Below, piece by piece: positions 16,251 through 24,207 of a stretch of DNA of 41,128 nucleotides; the stretch's first letter is position 1; every line of letters begins with the position of its first letter. The stretch is from positions 1-41,128 of the forward strand of contig NZ_JAMBOO010000035.1 in NCBI RefSeq assembly GCF_023715895.1, in the 5' to 3' direction. This stretch comes from Domibacillus indicus. Its GTDB lineage: Bacteria; Bacillota; Bacilli; Bacillales; Domibacillaceae. A model generated the notes under the pieces. The model was not told the DNA's origin, did not search any database, and saw nothing but the letters and a program-made list of their open reading frames with translations. The translations under genes and the position numbers were made by a program.

Positions 16251-17225
16251 TTACTTTCCTGTATATTTTTTAATTTCAGCAAGCGCTTCCTCAACATTTT
16301 CTTTTGTCACAATTTCTGTACCTGAATCAATCCGTTTTTCTACTTCTTCCCCGTTCAGTTTTTTAGCTGCTGCTTCAACTGACAAGTAACCCATCTGGTA
16401 TGGATCTTGTGCTACTTCAGCAGTCAGCCCGCCTGCCTGAATGGACTCCAATCCTTCAGTCGTACCATCAAAGCCAACAACTAAAATATCCTTATTTTTC
16501 GATTCAACTGCACGTAAAGCACCTAATGCCATCGTTTCACTGGTAGTAAACACAGCTTTGATATCAGGATTAGATTGAAGAATATTTTGCATAACCGTTA
16601 AAGCTTTATCTTTATCGCTGTCAGCAGCCTGTACAGTTGCTACTTTAAGTCCAGCATCTTCCAATGCTTCCTCGGCTCCATTTGTCCGCTCGTCATGTGT
16701 AGTGCTTCCCAGCTGTCCCCGAATAATTGCAACTTTATCTCCTTTGCTAAGCTTATCCGCCAGGAATTCTCCGCCCATTTTTCCGGCACTGAAGTTTTCC
16801 GTTCCAACAAAACTCACTTTATCTTCATACTCGGCATCACTGTCTAGAAAAATTACTGGCGTGTCACTATCTTTATATTGTTGAAGTGCATTTAACACCG
16901 TTGTAGGCTGACTCGGCGCTAACACTAATGCACTCGTTCCGCTTGTGAACTGATCCTGAATCATTGAGATTTGCTGGTCTACCTGTGTTTCACTTGCTGG
17001 TGCCATTACATTCACATCAATTCCATACTTCTCACCAGCATCCATTGCACCGCGTTCTGCAATCTTCCAATACTCCTCGTTAGAAGCTTTTAAAATAACG
17101 GAGATTTTTTCACTGCCGCCATCGCTTCCACCTTGAGAAGAAGTTGCGCTGTTTTCTTCCCCACAACCAGCTAATAAAAGGCTTAATGACAGAGCAGCAC
17201 CAGATAATACTTTGATTTTTTTCAT
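16251..17225 (-). CDS. Sugar ABC importer binding lipoprotein (RbsB-like)
   Basis: A 324-residue solute-binding protein. The signal peptide ends at LLAGC (Cys at about 21), so it is a membrane-anchored lipoprotein. RbsB-type stretches: ISVILKASNEEYWKIAERGAMDAG, ALVLAPSQPTTV, SFVGTENFSAGKMGG and AVFTTSETMALGALRAVESKN. It is the first gene of the importer operon (binding protein, ATPase, permease). It is closely related to the protein at 6434, with the same length and the same C-terminal pattern IDSGTEIVTKEN. GGAGGAAG precedes ATG 17225. A fragment of a third copy of its 5' end lies at 19182-19236. The AAGCGCTT palindrome upstream is a likely operator. Confidence 0.87.
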   Translation of the reverse strand: MKKIKVLSGAALSLSLLLAGCGEENSATSSQGGSDGGSEKISVILKASNEEYWKIAERGAMDAGEKYGIDVNVMAPASETQVDQQISMIQDQFTSGTSALVLAPSQPTTVLNALQQYKDSDTPVIFLDSDAEYEDKVSFVGTENFSAGKMGGEFLADKLSKGDKVAIIRGQLGSTTHDERTNGAEEALEDAGLKVATVQAADSDKDKALTVMQNILQSNPDIKAVFTTSETMALGALRAVESKNKDILVVGFDGTTEGLESIQAGGLTAEVAQDPYQMGYLSVEAAAKKLNGEEVEKRIDSGTEIVTKENVEEALAEIKKYTGK

Positions 17226-17623
17226 TTTTCTTCCTCCAACCTATTTTTAAATTTTTAAATCTCTGATAATCAACTAACTTATTTTTTAGACTGAATGAAT
17301 TATGCGTCACATGACGGATTGCTTTTATGTTGAATAAAATGTTTTTCACCAAAAATTTTTGGATAGTTTTCCTTTTAGGAGTAATTTTGCTTTTTTCAAA
17401 GTGGTTATGTCGTTTCCTCCCTAATTTTCTTGAATGCTTCCGCTTTAATTAAAACCGTATATTCTTAAGAGTTAAATGGAAGCGCTTAACTAAATAGCCG
17501 GTAAAGGGTAGGATATTTCATTTAAAAGTGAATTAGCCTATTTTTGATCAAATACCACCTAGTTCTAACCCTATTAGCCACTATACTCGCTATTTCTTTG
17601 TTTATATTCATAGAAAGCATCTA
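17226..17623. other. Intergenic control region of the ABC-importer operon
   Basis: About 400 AT-rich bases between the binding-protein start and the end of LacI regulator E. Apart from the AAGCGCTT-centred site at 17477 I see no gene and no other clear repeat. It must hold the operon promoter. Confidence 0.5.
17477..17490. promoter_or_regulatory. LacI-type operator with AAGCGCTT core
   Basis: TGGAAGCGCTTAAC contains the perfect 8-bp palindrome AAGCGCTT. As I recall, the LacI-family inositol repressor IolQ of Geobacillus reads a site with the same core (RGWAAGCGCTTSCY); only the core agrees here. It lies about 250 bases before the binding-protein start. Regulator E, encoded just upstream, is the simplest candidate to bind it. 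Confidence 0.5.
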
Positions 17624-18628
17624 TTAAATATCACCTTTATGAGCAGTAGATTTTCGGACAATCAATTTAGGAGACAGCATCACACGTTGTTTCGATTCCT
17701 TCTTTTTTTCAATTTCCTCGATTAATAATTCGACTACTTTTTCTCCCATCTCTTCAATTGGCTGCGCAATTGTCGTGAGAGGCGGCTCACAGACTGTAGA
17801 CAGCACTGTATCATCAAATCCAATAATCGATACTTCATCCGGCACTTTTAGATTTAATTCGTGTGCACCCTGCATTGCCCCAATCGCCAAGGATTCGGTA
17901 GAGGCAAAAATGGCCGTTGGCGGATTGAATTTTTTTAGAAGGCTCATTATGGATTTTTTTCCTTCCTCAAGAGAGGTGTTGTTAGTCAGGACTAAGTTTT
18001 CATCATAGCTCAGCCCGGCTTCTTCCAGCGCTTTTTTATAACCATTTACTCTCGCTTGCAAAGTAGAAAAGACCGTGTCTTCCGTAATCATTGCAATCTT
18101 TTGATGACCCAGACTAATTAGGTGGTTTGTCGCTTCATATCCGCCTAAGTAATCGTCCACCAGTACAGTATTTACAGCCAAAGAAGGAACATCCCTAGAA
18201 AGCAGTGCAATGGGGATATCCGTTTTAATCAGCTCTTTAACGGCCTCCTCTCTTTTGAGGCCCGTTGCTACAATGATGCCATCCGAGTATTTTTGTTTCA
18301 GAATCGAAACGTATTCCACCTCGTTTTTCAAATCATTGTCTGTGCTGCAGATCAAAAGGCTATAACCATACCGTTTTACATGGTTTTCAATAACACGTGC
18401 GATTTCCGCCATAAACGGATTTGCAATATCGGGAATCAAAAGCCCGATGGTTTGAATACGCTTTCTCACAGATGCAGCAACACTAGGCTGATAATTTAAT
18501 TCCAGCATGATTGCTTTCACTTTGTTTCTGGTTTTTTCCGCAAGATTGCCTGTGTTATTAAGCACCTTAGATACAGTGGAAATAGATACTCCTGCTTTTT
18601 CAGCTACATCGTATATTGTGAATTTCAT
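17624..18628 (-). CDS. LacI-family transcriptional regulator E
   Basis: A 334-residue LacI/GalR repressor: helix-turn-helix FTIYDVAEKAGVSISTVSKVLNNTG at 3-27, hinge QPSVAASVRKR, sensor domain IQTIGLLIPDIANPFMAEIARVIEN to LSPKLIVRKSTAH. It is the intact counterpart of frameshifted regulator B (8874-9885); they are similar over their whole length and share the recognition helix. It sits directly upstream of the ABC-importer operon on the same strand and is likely its local regulator. A symmetric GTAAACGTTAC lies about 30 bases before its start and suggests autoregulation or CcpA control. The effector is unknown; an inositol or inosose is plausible. Confidence 0.88.
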   Translation of the reverse strand: MKFTIYDVAEKAGVSISTVSKVLNNTGNLAEKTRNKVKAIMLELNYQPSVAASVRKRIQTIGLLIPDIANPFMAEIARVIENHVKRYGYSLLICSTDNDLKNEVEYVSILKQKYSDGIIVATGLKREEAVKELIKTDIPIALLSRDVPSLAVNTVLVDDYLGGYEATNHLISLGHQKIAMITEDTVFSTLQARVNGYKKALEEAGLSYDENLVLTNNTSLEEGKKSIMSLLKKFNPPTAIFASTESLAIGAMQGAHELNLKVPDEVSIIGFDDTVLSTVCEPPLTTIAQPIEEMGEKVVELLIEEIEKKKESKQRVMLSPKLIVRKSTAHKGDI

Positions 18629-18658
18629 TCATTTTTCCCCTTCTATTCTCTCAGCAAT

Positions 18659-18669
18659 GTAAACGTTAC
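18659..18669. promoter_or_regulatory. Palindrome GTAAACGTTAC before regulator E
   Basis: An almost perfectly symmetric 11-mer with central CG, 31 bases before ATG 18628. With its flank (TGTAAACGTTACTC) it matches 11 of 14 cre positions, so it could be a cre site or an autoregulatory LacI-type operator. Confidence 0.45.
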
Positions 18670-18908
18670 TCTAACCTAAGTTTTGTTGAAGGCTAAAAGT
18701 ATCGAGTTATGGTCGAAAAAGCTGATTATGAGGCAAAAGCTGTTCATGTCGATTAGCTTTCAATTCATAAATAAAGAAAGGGATCTTCTTTTATTCAAAA
18801 CAATAAGTTCGCTGTATCGTAACATCCACTTAATTATTAGTTTAGTTATCCTCCGTGTGGAATTGAAAGCCTCCACCACCTCTAGATTGCCTATTCACAG
18901 TTAATTTT

Positions 18909-18922
18909 TTGTAGCGCTTTTA
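18909..18922 (-). promoter_or_regulatory. Weak cre-like / AGCGCT site
   Basis: On the minus strand TAAAAGCGCTACAA matches 11 of 14 cre positions and contains AGCGCT, like the operator core at 17477. It lies about 280 bases before regulator E in a stretch (18672-19181) where I recognise no intact gene. Confidence 0.3.
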
Positions 18923-18960
18923 AAACACTGGTTCATGTACCTCCTTTCTGTTTATTATCT

Positions 18961-18984
18961 ATTTAGGAAAGTTATTTCCTAAAT
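18961..18984. promoter_or_regulatory. Palindrome around AGGAAAG-TT-ATTTCCT (site 2)
   Basis: Arms ATTTAGGAAA and TTTCCTAAAT (10 bp) flank GTTA. The core resembles the site at 13401. It sits in the gap upstream of regulator E. Confidence 0.45.
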
Positions 18985-19070
18985 GATTATAAAAATAAAG
19001 GCGACTGATACTGAAAACAAAGAGAAAATCATCCTATAAAAAACTAAAATATTTAAAAATTCATAAATAA

Positions 19071-19090
19071 AGGGAAAGTTCTTTCTTTAA
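19071..19090. promoter_or_regulatory. Palindrome GGGAAAG-TT-CTTTCTT (site 3)
   Basis: Shares GGAAAG-TT-CTTTC with sites 1 and 2 but has imperfect outer arms. It lies just downstream (leftward) of the binding-protein relic. Confidence 0.35.
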
Positions 19091-19181
19091 TGTAGAGTGT
19101 ATATTCTCATGGTGCTAATGTCAATAATATTTTTCAGTTTTTTCTGATTATTTATAAAATATAGAAATTTTTTTGATAAAA

Positions 19182-19236
19182 TACTGGGTGACAGCATTGC
19201 ACTGGATAACACTTTGATTTTTTTCCTCCAACCTTT
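19182..19236 (-). pseudogene. Relic of a binding-protein gene 5' end
   Basis: About 55 bases match the ribosome binding site and signal-peptide codons of the gene at 17225. Decoded on the minus strand they read KKIKVLSSAMLSPSIL, against KKIKVLSGAALSLSLL. The GGTTGGAGGA leader is kept, but roughly ten bases including the start codon are missing. Similarity stops after the signal peptide. It is the stump of a deleted or recombined third binding-protein gene. Confidence 0.75.
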
Positions 19237-19381
19237 TTTCAAAGCGGCTAGAGCATGGGTTGATAAAACTTTGATCAAATTAATTTTTACCATTGTTTTA
19301 GTCATCCAGGGATAGCGTTTAAAATTCAGAAGATTCAATGTCCTTTTAAATCATCTAATCACCTCCCTACTTTTATTTTTT

Positions 19382-19397
19382 ACGCATACGAATGCGT
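19382..19397. promoter_or_regulatory. Operator ACGCATACGAATGCGT (family member 1)
   Basis: One symmetric pair is mismatched in an otherwise perfect 16-bp palindrome with central CG. Four relatives lie at 21303, 22406, 33394 and 33729. This one stands upstream of the binding-protein relic and may be left over from its promoter. Confidence 0.6.
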
Positions 19398-19481
19398 TGA
19401 TATTCAAAAAAATATTAAAATATTAGAAGGTAATAATGAATTCAAATATTTATCCTACACCACACATGTTAATCATAGATA

Positions 19482-19694
19482 ATTGCAGACATGTATAAAG
19501 CGTGCTGGGCGATCGAATTCTTTTTTTGCTGGATTAAGCAGAACTTGAATGTGCCTGTGTTATTTGGCACGTCCAAAAATGTCGTGTACAATCAGCTTTT
19601 TGCGGCATTGATTGCTTATATGCTACTCAAGCTGCTGTATAACCATACTAAAGTTTCCATTTCGCAAGCCAATCTGTCTCTTGTCGACTTTTAG
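19482..19694 (+). pseudogene. C-terminal relic of an IS4-family transposase
   Basis: The frame ADMYKACWAIEFFFCWIKQN, followed by LNVPVLFGTSKNVVYNQLFAALIAYMLL, matches the conserved C-terminal part of IS4-type DDE transposases (consensus Y-x-x-RW-x-IE-x-FF-x-WIKQ-x-L and GTS-x-NAV). The glutamate of the DDE triad is the E in AIEFFF. The N-terminal three quarters are missing, and two family arginines are replaced by Cys. The plus strand carries no other gene nearby. Confidence 0.8.
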
Positions 19695-19708
19695 TGTATG
19701 CTTCTTTG

Positions 19709-19741
19709 TAGGGCACTTCCGCTAAAATGGCCCTGTTTTTT
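19709..19741 (+). terminator. Possible terminator after the IS4 relic
   Basis: AGGGC at 19710-19714 pairs with GCCCT at 19730-19734, followed by GTTTTTT. The 5-bp stem is short, so this is tentative. Confidence 0.3.
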
Positions 19742-19756
19742 ATGAATGAATAGCAT

Positions 19757-20926
19757 TCAACCTTCACTTTGAGGAAAATGAATAGGCAGCGGATGAGGCC
19801 GGTTGAAATTGCTTTTTACGTGATAAAATTGGCCTTCCTTTGCAGACTTAAGTAAGCCTTCCATCACTTCCAAGGAGTGAAAAGCCATCTGGCCGCTTGC
19901 ACGCTCTACCCGTTTGTCCCGGATTGCATACGCCATATCAATCAGGCCTATTCCACGGCTGTTCTCTTGGTGGCTCGTTTCATTAAACGGGTGAATGATC
20001 GGAACTTCTTCCCATCGGCTTAGAGGCTTCTGTCTCGGCATTGCTTTCCATCTGTACTGCTCTTTTGTTTTCAATAAAATGGGTCCGCCAAACAAATTAG
20101 GGCCGTCTAAGGGGTCAATATCATTTATGCAAATCGTACCCTTTGTACCGTATATCTCTAATCTCGGAAGCTCTGAATCCCATACATCAAAGCTCATTAT
20201 AAATGTTGCAAGGGCATTGTTAGCAAACTGCAGTGTTCCTGTGATATGTGTCTCTACTTCTACTTCAATGACGTCTCCCTGCCTCGGTTCACTTTCAATA
20301 ATCCGTTTATCAAATGTCCTTTTGGCCATTGCAGAACAGCTTCGAACCGGTCCAATTAAAGACAAAAGTGCTGTTATATAGTAGGGGCCAATGTCAAGCA
20401 GCGGACCTCCTCCTGGCTTGTAAAAAAAATCAGGATTTGGATGGAATGACTCAGTACCATGATAAGCGACAAAAGCACTTGCTCCTACAATATCGCCGAT
20501 CGTACCTTCATCAATCAGTTTCCTGCATGTTTGAAGACGTCCTCCTAAAAAGGTATCAGGTGCACAGCCGACATATAGACCTTTTTCTTTTGCTAGATCA
20601 AGAATTTTCTTTCCATCTTCTAAAGCAGCCGCTAACGGTTTTTCCGTATATACATGCTTACCCGCTTCCAGTGCTTTAACCGTAAGCTCAGCGTGCACAG
20701 CTGGGACCGTTAAATTTAAAATAATATCGATTTCTGGGTCTTCTATCAATTCCTCAGCTGTTGCATATGCTTTTTCAATTTGATGCTGATCTGCTTTTTT
20801 GCGTGCCTTTTCAAGGTTCCTGCTTGCACAAGCTGCCACATGTACGATTTCATACTTCTTTAAGTTCTGAATATACACATCACTAATATCGCCTATCCCC
20901 AAAACACCAACGTTAAATTTTGTCAC
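19757..20926 (-). CDS. Gfo/Idh/MocA family oxidoreductase
   Basis: A 389-residue NAD(P)-dependent sugar dehydrogenase-like protein. The Rossmann motif is VGVLGIGDISDVYI (about 6-19), with the conserved TEKP containing K96. The C-terminal domain carries GGGPLLDIGPYYITALLSLIGP, so the usual His of D-x-x-x-H is a Tyr (D-I-G-P-Y), as in the subgroup that acts on larger or modified sugars. It is longer than IolG/IolX (about 342) through inserts such as EIYGTKGTICINDIDPLDG. It lies 422 bases downstream of LacI regulator F, and the ACGCAT-type operator at 21303 sits between, so it probably belongs to regulon F. The substrate is unknown; an inositol derivative or glycoside is possible. Confidence 0.75.
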   Translation of the reverse strand: MTKFNVGVLGIGDISDVYIQNLKKYEIVHVAACASRNLEKARKKADQHQIEKAYATAEELIEDPEIDIILNLTVPAVHAELTVKALEAGKHVYTEKPLAAALEDGKKILDLAKEKGLYVGCAPDTFLGGRLQTCRKLIDEGTIGDIVGASAFVAYHGTESFHPNPDFFYKPGGGPLLDIGPYYITALLSLIGPVRSCSAMAKRTFDKRIIESEPRQGDVIEVEVETHITGTLQFANNALATFIMSFDVWDSELPRLEIYGTKGTICINDIDPLDGPNLFGGPILLKTKEQYRWKAMPRQKPLSRWEEVPIIHPFNETSHQENSRGIGLIDMAYAIRDKRVERASGQMAFHSLEVMEGLLKSAKEGQFYHVKSNFNRPHPLPIHFPQSEG

Positions 20927-21348
20927 AGCTCGTTATCCTCCAAATTATAATATGTTTTTACAAAGCAAGACTTTAGTTCATTTTTGGCTTAGTAAACACT
21001 GTGAATCATCCTTCTTCTCACTGTAATTTGGAGCTGGACAGTAATCGCTATCATTAAAATAGTTTTGTCGTGTATTGTTATGGAGTTTCCCAATAGAAAA
21101 TTTCTGGAGCGCCTGCCAAAAAAGGATTCAAATATAACCTGTTTTGATATGACCTCCCGGCTTGTAACTCTCCAATGCCGTTCAGAGAAACGGTACCGAC
21201 GTTTTTAATCATTCGGTAAAATATTTAAATATTAGAAGGCTCGATGTATTTTTAACTCGTATATAATGCTTGTTTATTCCCCTCTCTGCTTTTCAATCTT
21301 TTACGCATACGGTTGCATAAAAGTTTAAGAATAAAGAAGTGGAATAAA
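20927..21348. other. Intergenic region before the oxidoreductase
   Basis: About 420 bases containing the operator at 21303-21318. A minus-strand frame at about 21070-21205 (MIKNVGTVSLNGIGELQAG...) is open for 44 codons, but I do not recognise it and it has no clear ribosome binding site; it may be a relic. Nothing else is seen. Confidence 0.35.
21303..21318. promoter_or_regulatory. Operator ACGCATACGGTTGCAT (family member 2)
   Basis: Imperfect palindrome with central CG, between regulator F and the oxidoreductase it probably controls. It shares the half-site ACGCATACG with the perfect member at 33729. Confidence 0.6.
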
Positions 21349-22380
21349 TTAATTATCTATTCCACACGACTCCCTAATTACCAGTGAAGGGCTTATCTCA
21401 AGCTTTAGCTTTGCTACTGGCTCAGTCGATTCAATCTTTTCTATTAATCGCTTGCATGTTAATGCTGCAATTTCCTTAGTCGGCTGATGCACTGTAGTTA
21501 GATACGGTTTATAACATGTGCATAAATCAATGTCATCAAACCCGACAACTGCTATATCCTGAGGCACATTAAATCCTGATTCTTTTAACGCTTGTATGGC
21601 TCCTAATGCCATCAAATCATTCTGTGCAAAAATAGCAGTGACGTCTTTTACCTTTTCTAAATGATTTAGTATTAATTCGTATCCTGATTGAAAAGTTTCA
21701 TTTCCATAGATCAGCATTTCTTCGTCATATTGAATATTATTATTAATCAAAGCCGCTTTAAACCCTTCAGTTCTTAACTCAAATTCACCACCAACATTAT
21801 TTGCTGAAATACATAATATTTTTTGGTGCCCTAATTTAATTAAATGTTCAGTGGCTATATATCCCCCCTTGAATTGATCTACACATACAAAATCTACTTC
21901 TTTCGCTTGATAAAAAGGAGGAATATATTTACAAAAAACAAATGGTACGTCCGTTTTTTCCAGCACATTTATTGTCTCATCATCTAACGATGGTTCTAAT
22001 ATGATAAGACCGTCTATCTTTTTAGCTGCAATAAGTCTTTTTATGTTATTTTTCTTTGTAAACCTATTTTGAAAAAACGAAATAATTACATCAAACTCCA
22101 AACGCTCCAAGCTTTCCAACAACTCATTCTGCCAAGATTTAAAGTGGGTGTCTACTCGAGAATCAAACAAAGTTTCCGGGAGAATTACACCAATTGTATA
22201 AGTTTTATTTGCGGCTAAACTTCTTGCATGTGAATTAAATTGAAAACCGTGCTCTTCTGCTATCTTTTTTATTCTCTTCTTTGTTTTCTCTGGTATCATT
22301 GGACTATCATTTAAGGATCTCGAAACAGTTGATTGGCTAACATTTGCCAGTTTTGCAAGATCTTTTGTAGTAATTGCCAT
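21349..22380 (-). CDS. LacI-family transcriptional regulator F
   Basis: A 343-residue LacI/GalR repressor: helix-turn-helix ITTKDLAKLANVSQSTVSRSLNDSPMI at 3-29, hinge FQFNSHARSLAANKT, sensor domain YTIGVILPETLFDSRVDTHF to LVIRESCGIDN. The recognition helix (Q-S-x-x-x-R) is unlike that of the other four regulators. An ACGCATCCGTATGCAT palindrome lies 26 bases before its start and a sister site lies just past its end, suggesting autoregulation plus control of the Gfo/Idh gene. The same operator occurs at 33394 and 33729 before the SDR/iolT operon, so regulator F probably links both loci. AAAGAAGGAAA precedes ATG 22380. Confidence 0.88.
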   Translation of the reverse strand: MAITTKDLAKLANVSQSTVSRSLNDSPMIPEKTKKRIKKIAEEHGFQFNSHARSLAANKTYTIGVILPETLFDSRVDTHFKSWQNELLESLERLEFDVIISFFQNRFTKKNNIKRLIAAKKIDGLIILEPSLDDETINVLEKTDVPFVFCKYIPPFYQAKEVDFVCVDQFKGGYIATEHLIKLGHQKILCISANNVGGEFELRTEGFKAALINNNIQYDEEMLIYGNETFQSGYELILNHLEKVKDVTAIFAQNDLMALGAIQALKESGFNVPQDIAVVGFDDIDLCTCYKPYLTTVHQPTKEIAALTCKRLIEKIESTEPVAKLKLEISPSLVIRESCGIDN

Positions 22381-22405
22381 CTATTTTCCTTCTTTCATAA
22401 AATTA

Positions 22406-22421
22406 ACGCATCCGTATGCAT
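22406..22421. promoter_or_regulatory. Operator ACGCATCCGTATGCAT (family member 3)
   Basis: Near-perfect 16-bp palindrome with central CG in the leader of regulator F, placed for autoregulation. Confidence 0.65.
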
Positions 22422-22832
22422 TTATAAAAACACTTTATTAAATTTTATAATATTTTGGTCAACAGCTGAAGTGTTTTTATATTTCCATAAAATTTTAATA
22501 TTCATACGTTTTGTTATCGTTTTCATTTAGGTAAATATACATAGGAGTGCATTAATTTTATTCATATTAAAATATTTATAATTTTTAGTCAATTCTTTTT
22601 TTGTTATTCTTCAGCATTTTTCTGCTTCTTTTCAGAATAAAAATTCAAGAATTTGTTTATATTAATTACTTTACTATTTAAAAAAGAAGGATCGTCATTC
22701 AGCCCCCACTTATCCTTACGCGCTACTCTGCACTGGATTTGAAGTGCGGTATTCTGGCGAAAATATCTGGTCGATAATGATGTTTTGAGTCCCGTATCGG
22801 TTAAGTATACTCCTTTGATTCTGAAAGCAACC
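22422..22832 (-). other. AT-rich gap holding an unassigned open frame
   Basis: From 22846 (inside the end of the tautomerase gene) down to about 22605 the minus strand has an 80-codon stretch without stops, in a frame different from the tautomerase. It reads [20 protein letters not shown], then STRYFRQNTALQIQCRVARK and DKWGLNDDPSF. It lacks an ATG and a ribosome binding site. The residue mix looks protein-like rather than random, so it may be a gene relic, but I do not recognise it. The remainder (22422-22600) is AT-rich with nothing visible. Confidence 0.3.
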
Positions 22833-23222
22833 TCAAAGATCTTCTGTTAAAAACTGCGCCTTTCCAAATCCAAAACTCCAGTCTGCATCTTCATTGACTG
22901 TAATAGAAACCATTACATCTTTGGGATCAATATTGCAGTCTTTCCGTAATTCCTCGACAATATATTTGTACAAATTTTGCTTTTGTTCTTCTGTTCGCTT
23001 TTTACTGGTGATGCTAATCAACACCATATCTTTTGAGCGCTCAAACCCTAGTCCTGTGTCTTCCATAATCATTTCATGAGCAGGGTGCTGATGCACTATC
23101 TGATAGCGGTCACGTTCGGGTACTTCGAATGCTTTAAGCATGGCACGATGAACAGCATCAAGCAGCTTCTTTAATTCTTCTTCTGTTCTTCCTTTTACAA
23201 TATCAAAGCGTAGTAATGGCAT
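22833..23222 (-). CDS. Tautomerase-superfamily protein
   Basis: A 129-residue protein of the 4-oxalocrotonate tautomerase superfamily (larger, Tautomerase_2-like branch). It begins [20 protein letters not shown], so Pro2 becomes the N-terminal catalytic proline after methionine removal. The typical second repeat [22 protein letters not shown] follows, and the protein ends with [10 protein letters not shown]. Such enzymes catalyse keto-enol shifts or related chemistry. Its ATG lies 20 bases inside the end of iolJ, so it is translationally coupled to it and is the last gene of the iol operon. A role in handling keto intermediates of inositol breakdown is an attractive inference. I know of no counterpart in the B. 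subtilis iol operon. Confidence 0.8.
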   Translation of the reverse strand: MPLLRFDIVKGRTEEELKKLLDAVHRAMLKAFEVPERDRYQIVHQHPAHEMIMEDTGLGFERSKDMVLISITSKKRTEEQKQNLYKYIVEELRKDCNIDPKDVMVSITVNEDADWSFGFGKAQFLTEDL

Positions 23223-24108
23223 CTTCTACCCTTCCGTTTCCTTTATTTATTATAACACCTCGTCCACTCGTCCCAAATTCTTTCATTTTTGCTTTGGCCG
23301 CTTCTTTCACTGCTTCAATCGCTGGTCTCAAGATCAAACGCGGCTCATACACATCGGGTTTTTCATTTAATGTCTGACGAATAGAAGTTGTCCACGCTTG
23401 AATATTTTCCGTGTTCACATTAATTTTAGCGTGACCCAATTCAATTGCACGCTGAAGCTGATGTAATGGAATACCCGATCCGCCGTGTAGTACCAGTGGA
23501 ATGTCCGTTTTATCCATGATTTCTTTCATTTCTTCAAAACCAAGCTGCGGTTCACCCTGATATGGTCCGTGAACAGAACCAAGAGCGGCAGCCAGTGCAT
23601 TAATGCCTGTTTCTTCGACAATGCGGATGCATTCATCAATATCCGCATATTGAATGCCACCAACCATTCCATCTTCCTGACCGCCCACTGTACCGACTTC
23701 AGCTTCGACCGAGACATCCTTTACTTTTGCATATGCCACGACCTCTTTTGTCATCGCGATATTTGCGTCAATTGACCCATGTGATCCATCGATCATCACC
23801 GATGTAAAACCGGCATCGATCGCCCGTTTGCAGCGTTCGATACTCATGCCATGATCCAAATGAAGTGCAACCGGAACAGTAATATTTAGTTCTTCTGTTA
23901 ATGCCTTGACCATAGATGATATCGTCTTGAAACCGCCAAGATAATCAACAAGCCGGTCCGAAGCAGCCAAAATGATCGGTGCCTGTTCCTCTTCCGCAGC
24001 AAGCAAAAAAGCCTGGGCAAATTCAAGGCCATTGATATTAAACTGTCCTACTGCATACCTGTCTTTTTTTGCTTTTATCAACATCTCTCTCATTGAAACT
24101 AAAGCCAT
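23203..24108 (-). CDS. iolJ: 6-Phospho-5-dehydro-2-deoxy-D-gluconate aldolase
   Basis: A 301-residue class II (zinc) aldolase that splits the phosphorylated intermediate into dihydroxyacetone phosphate and malonic semialdehyde. Very similar to B. subtilis Iol[52 protein letters not shown] (with D85 and zinc ligand H86), [30 protein letters not shown] and VLHGGSG. The C-terminus, after [11 protein letters not shown], carries about twelve extra residues ([17 protein letters not shown]) that overlap the tautomerase start. The gene is separated from iolD by 232 bases that contain the iolE relic. AGGAGAGA precedes ATG 24108. Confidence 0.93.
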   Translation of the reverse strand: MALVSMREMLIKAKKDRYAVGQFNINGLEFAQAFLLAAEEEQAPIILAASDRLVDYLGGFKTISSMVKALTEELNITVPVALHLDHGMSIERCKRAIDAGFTSVMIDGSHGSIDANIAMTKEVVAYAKVKDVSVEAEVGTVGGQEDGMVGGIQYADIDECIRIVEETGINALAAALGSVHGPYQGEPQLGFEEMKEIMDKTDIPLVLHGGSGIPLHQLQRAIELGHAKINVNTENIQAWTTSIRQTLNEKPDVYEPRLILRPAIEAVKEAAKAKMKEFGTSGRGVIINKGNGRVEDAITTL

Positions 24109-24207
24109 TTAATGAATCTCTCCTTTCACCTAGTTAGCCATTAAAAAATTCACTTTGCGGCCTATATCTTGCCCTTAAGTGCTATACGTTTGCTCGGATA
24201 CAATTAT

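Noticed and set aside
18683-18904. 73-codon plus-strand frame in the scar upstream of regulator E
   Set aside because: No ribosome binding site and no recognisable motif; AT-rich random-like composition.
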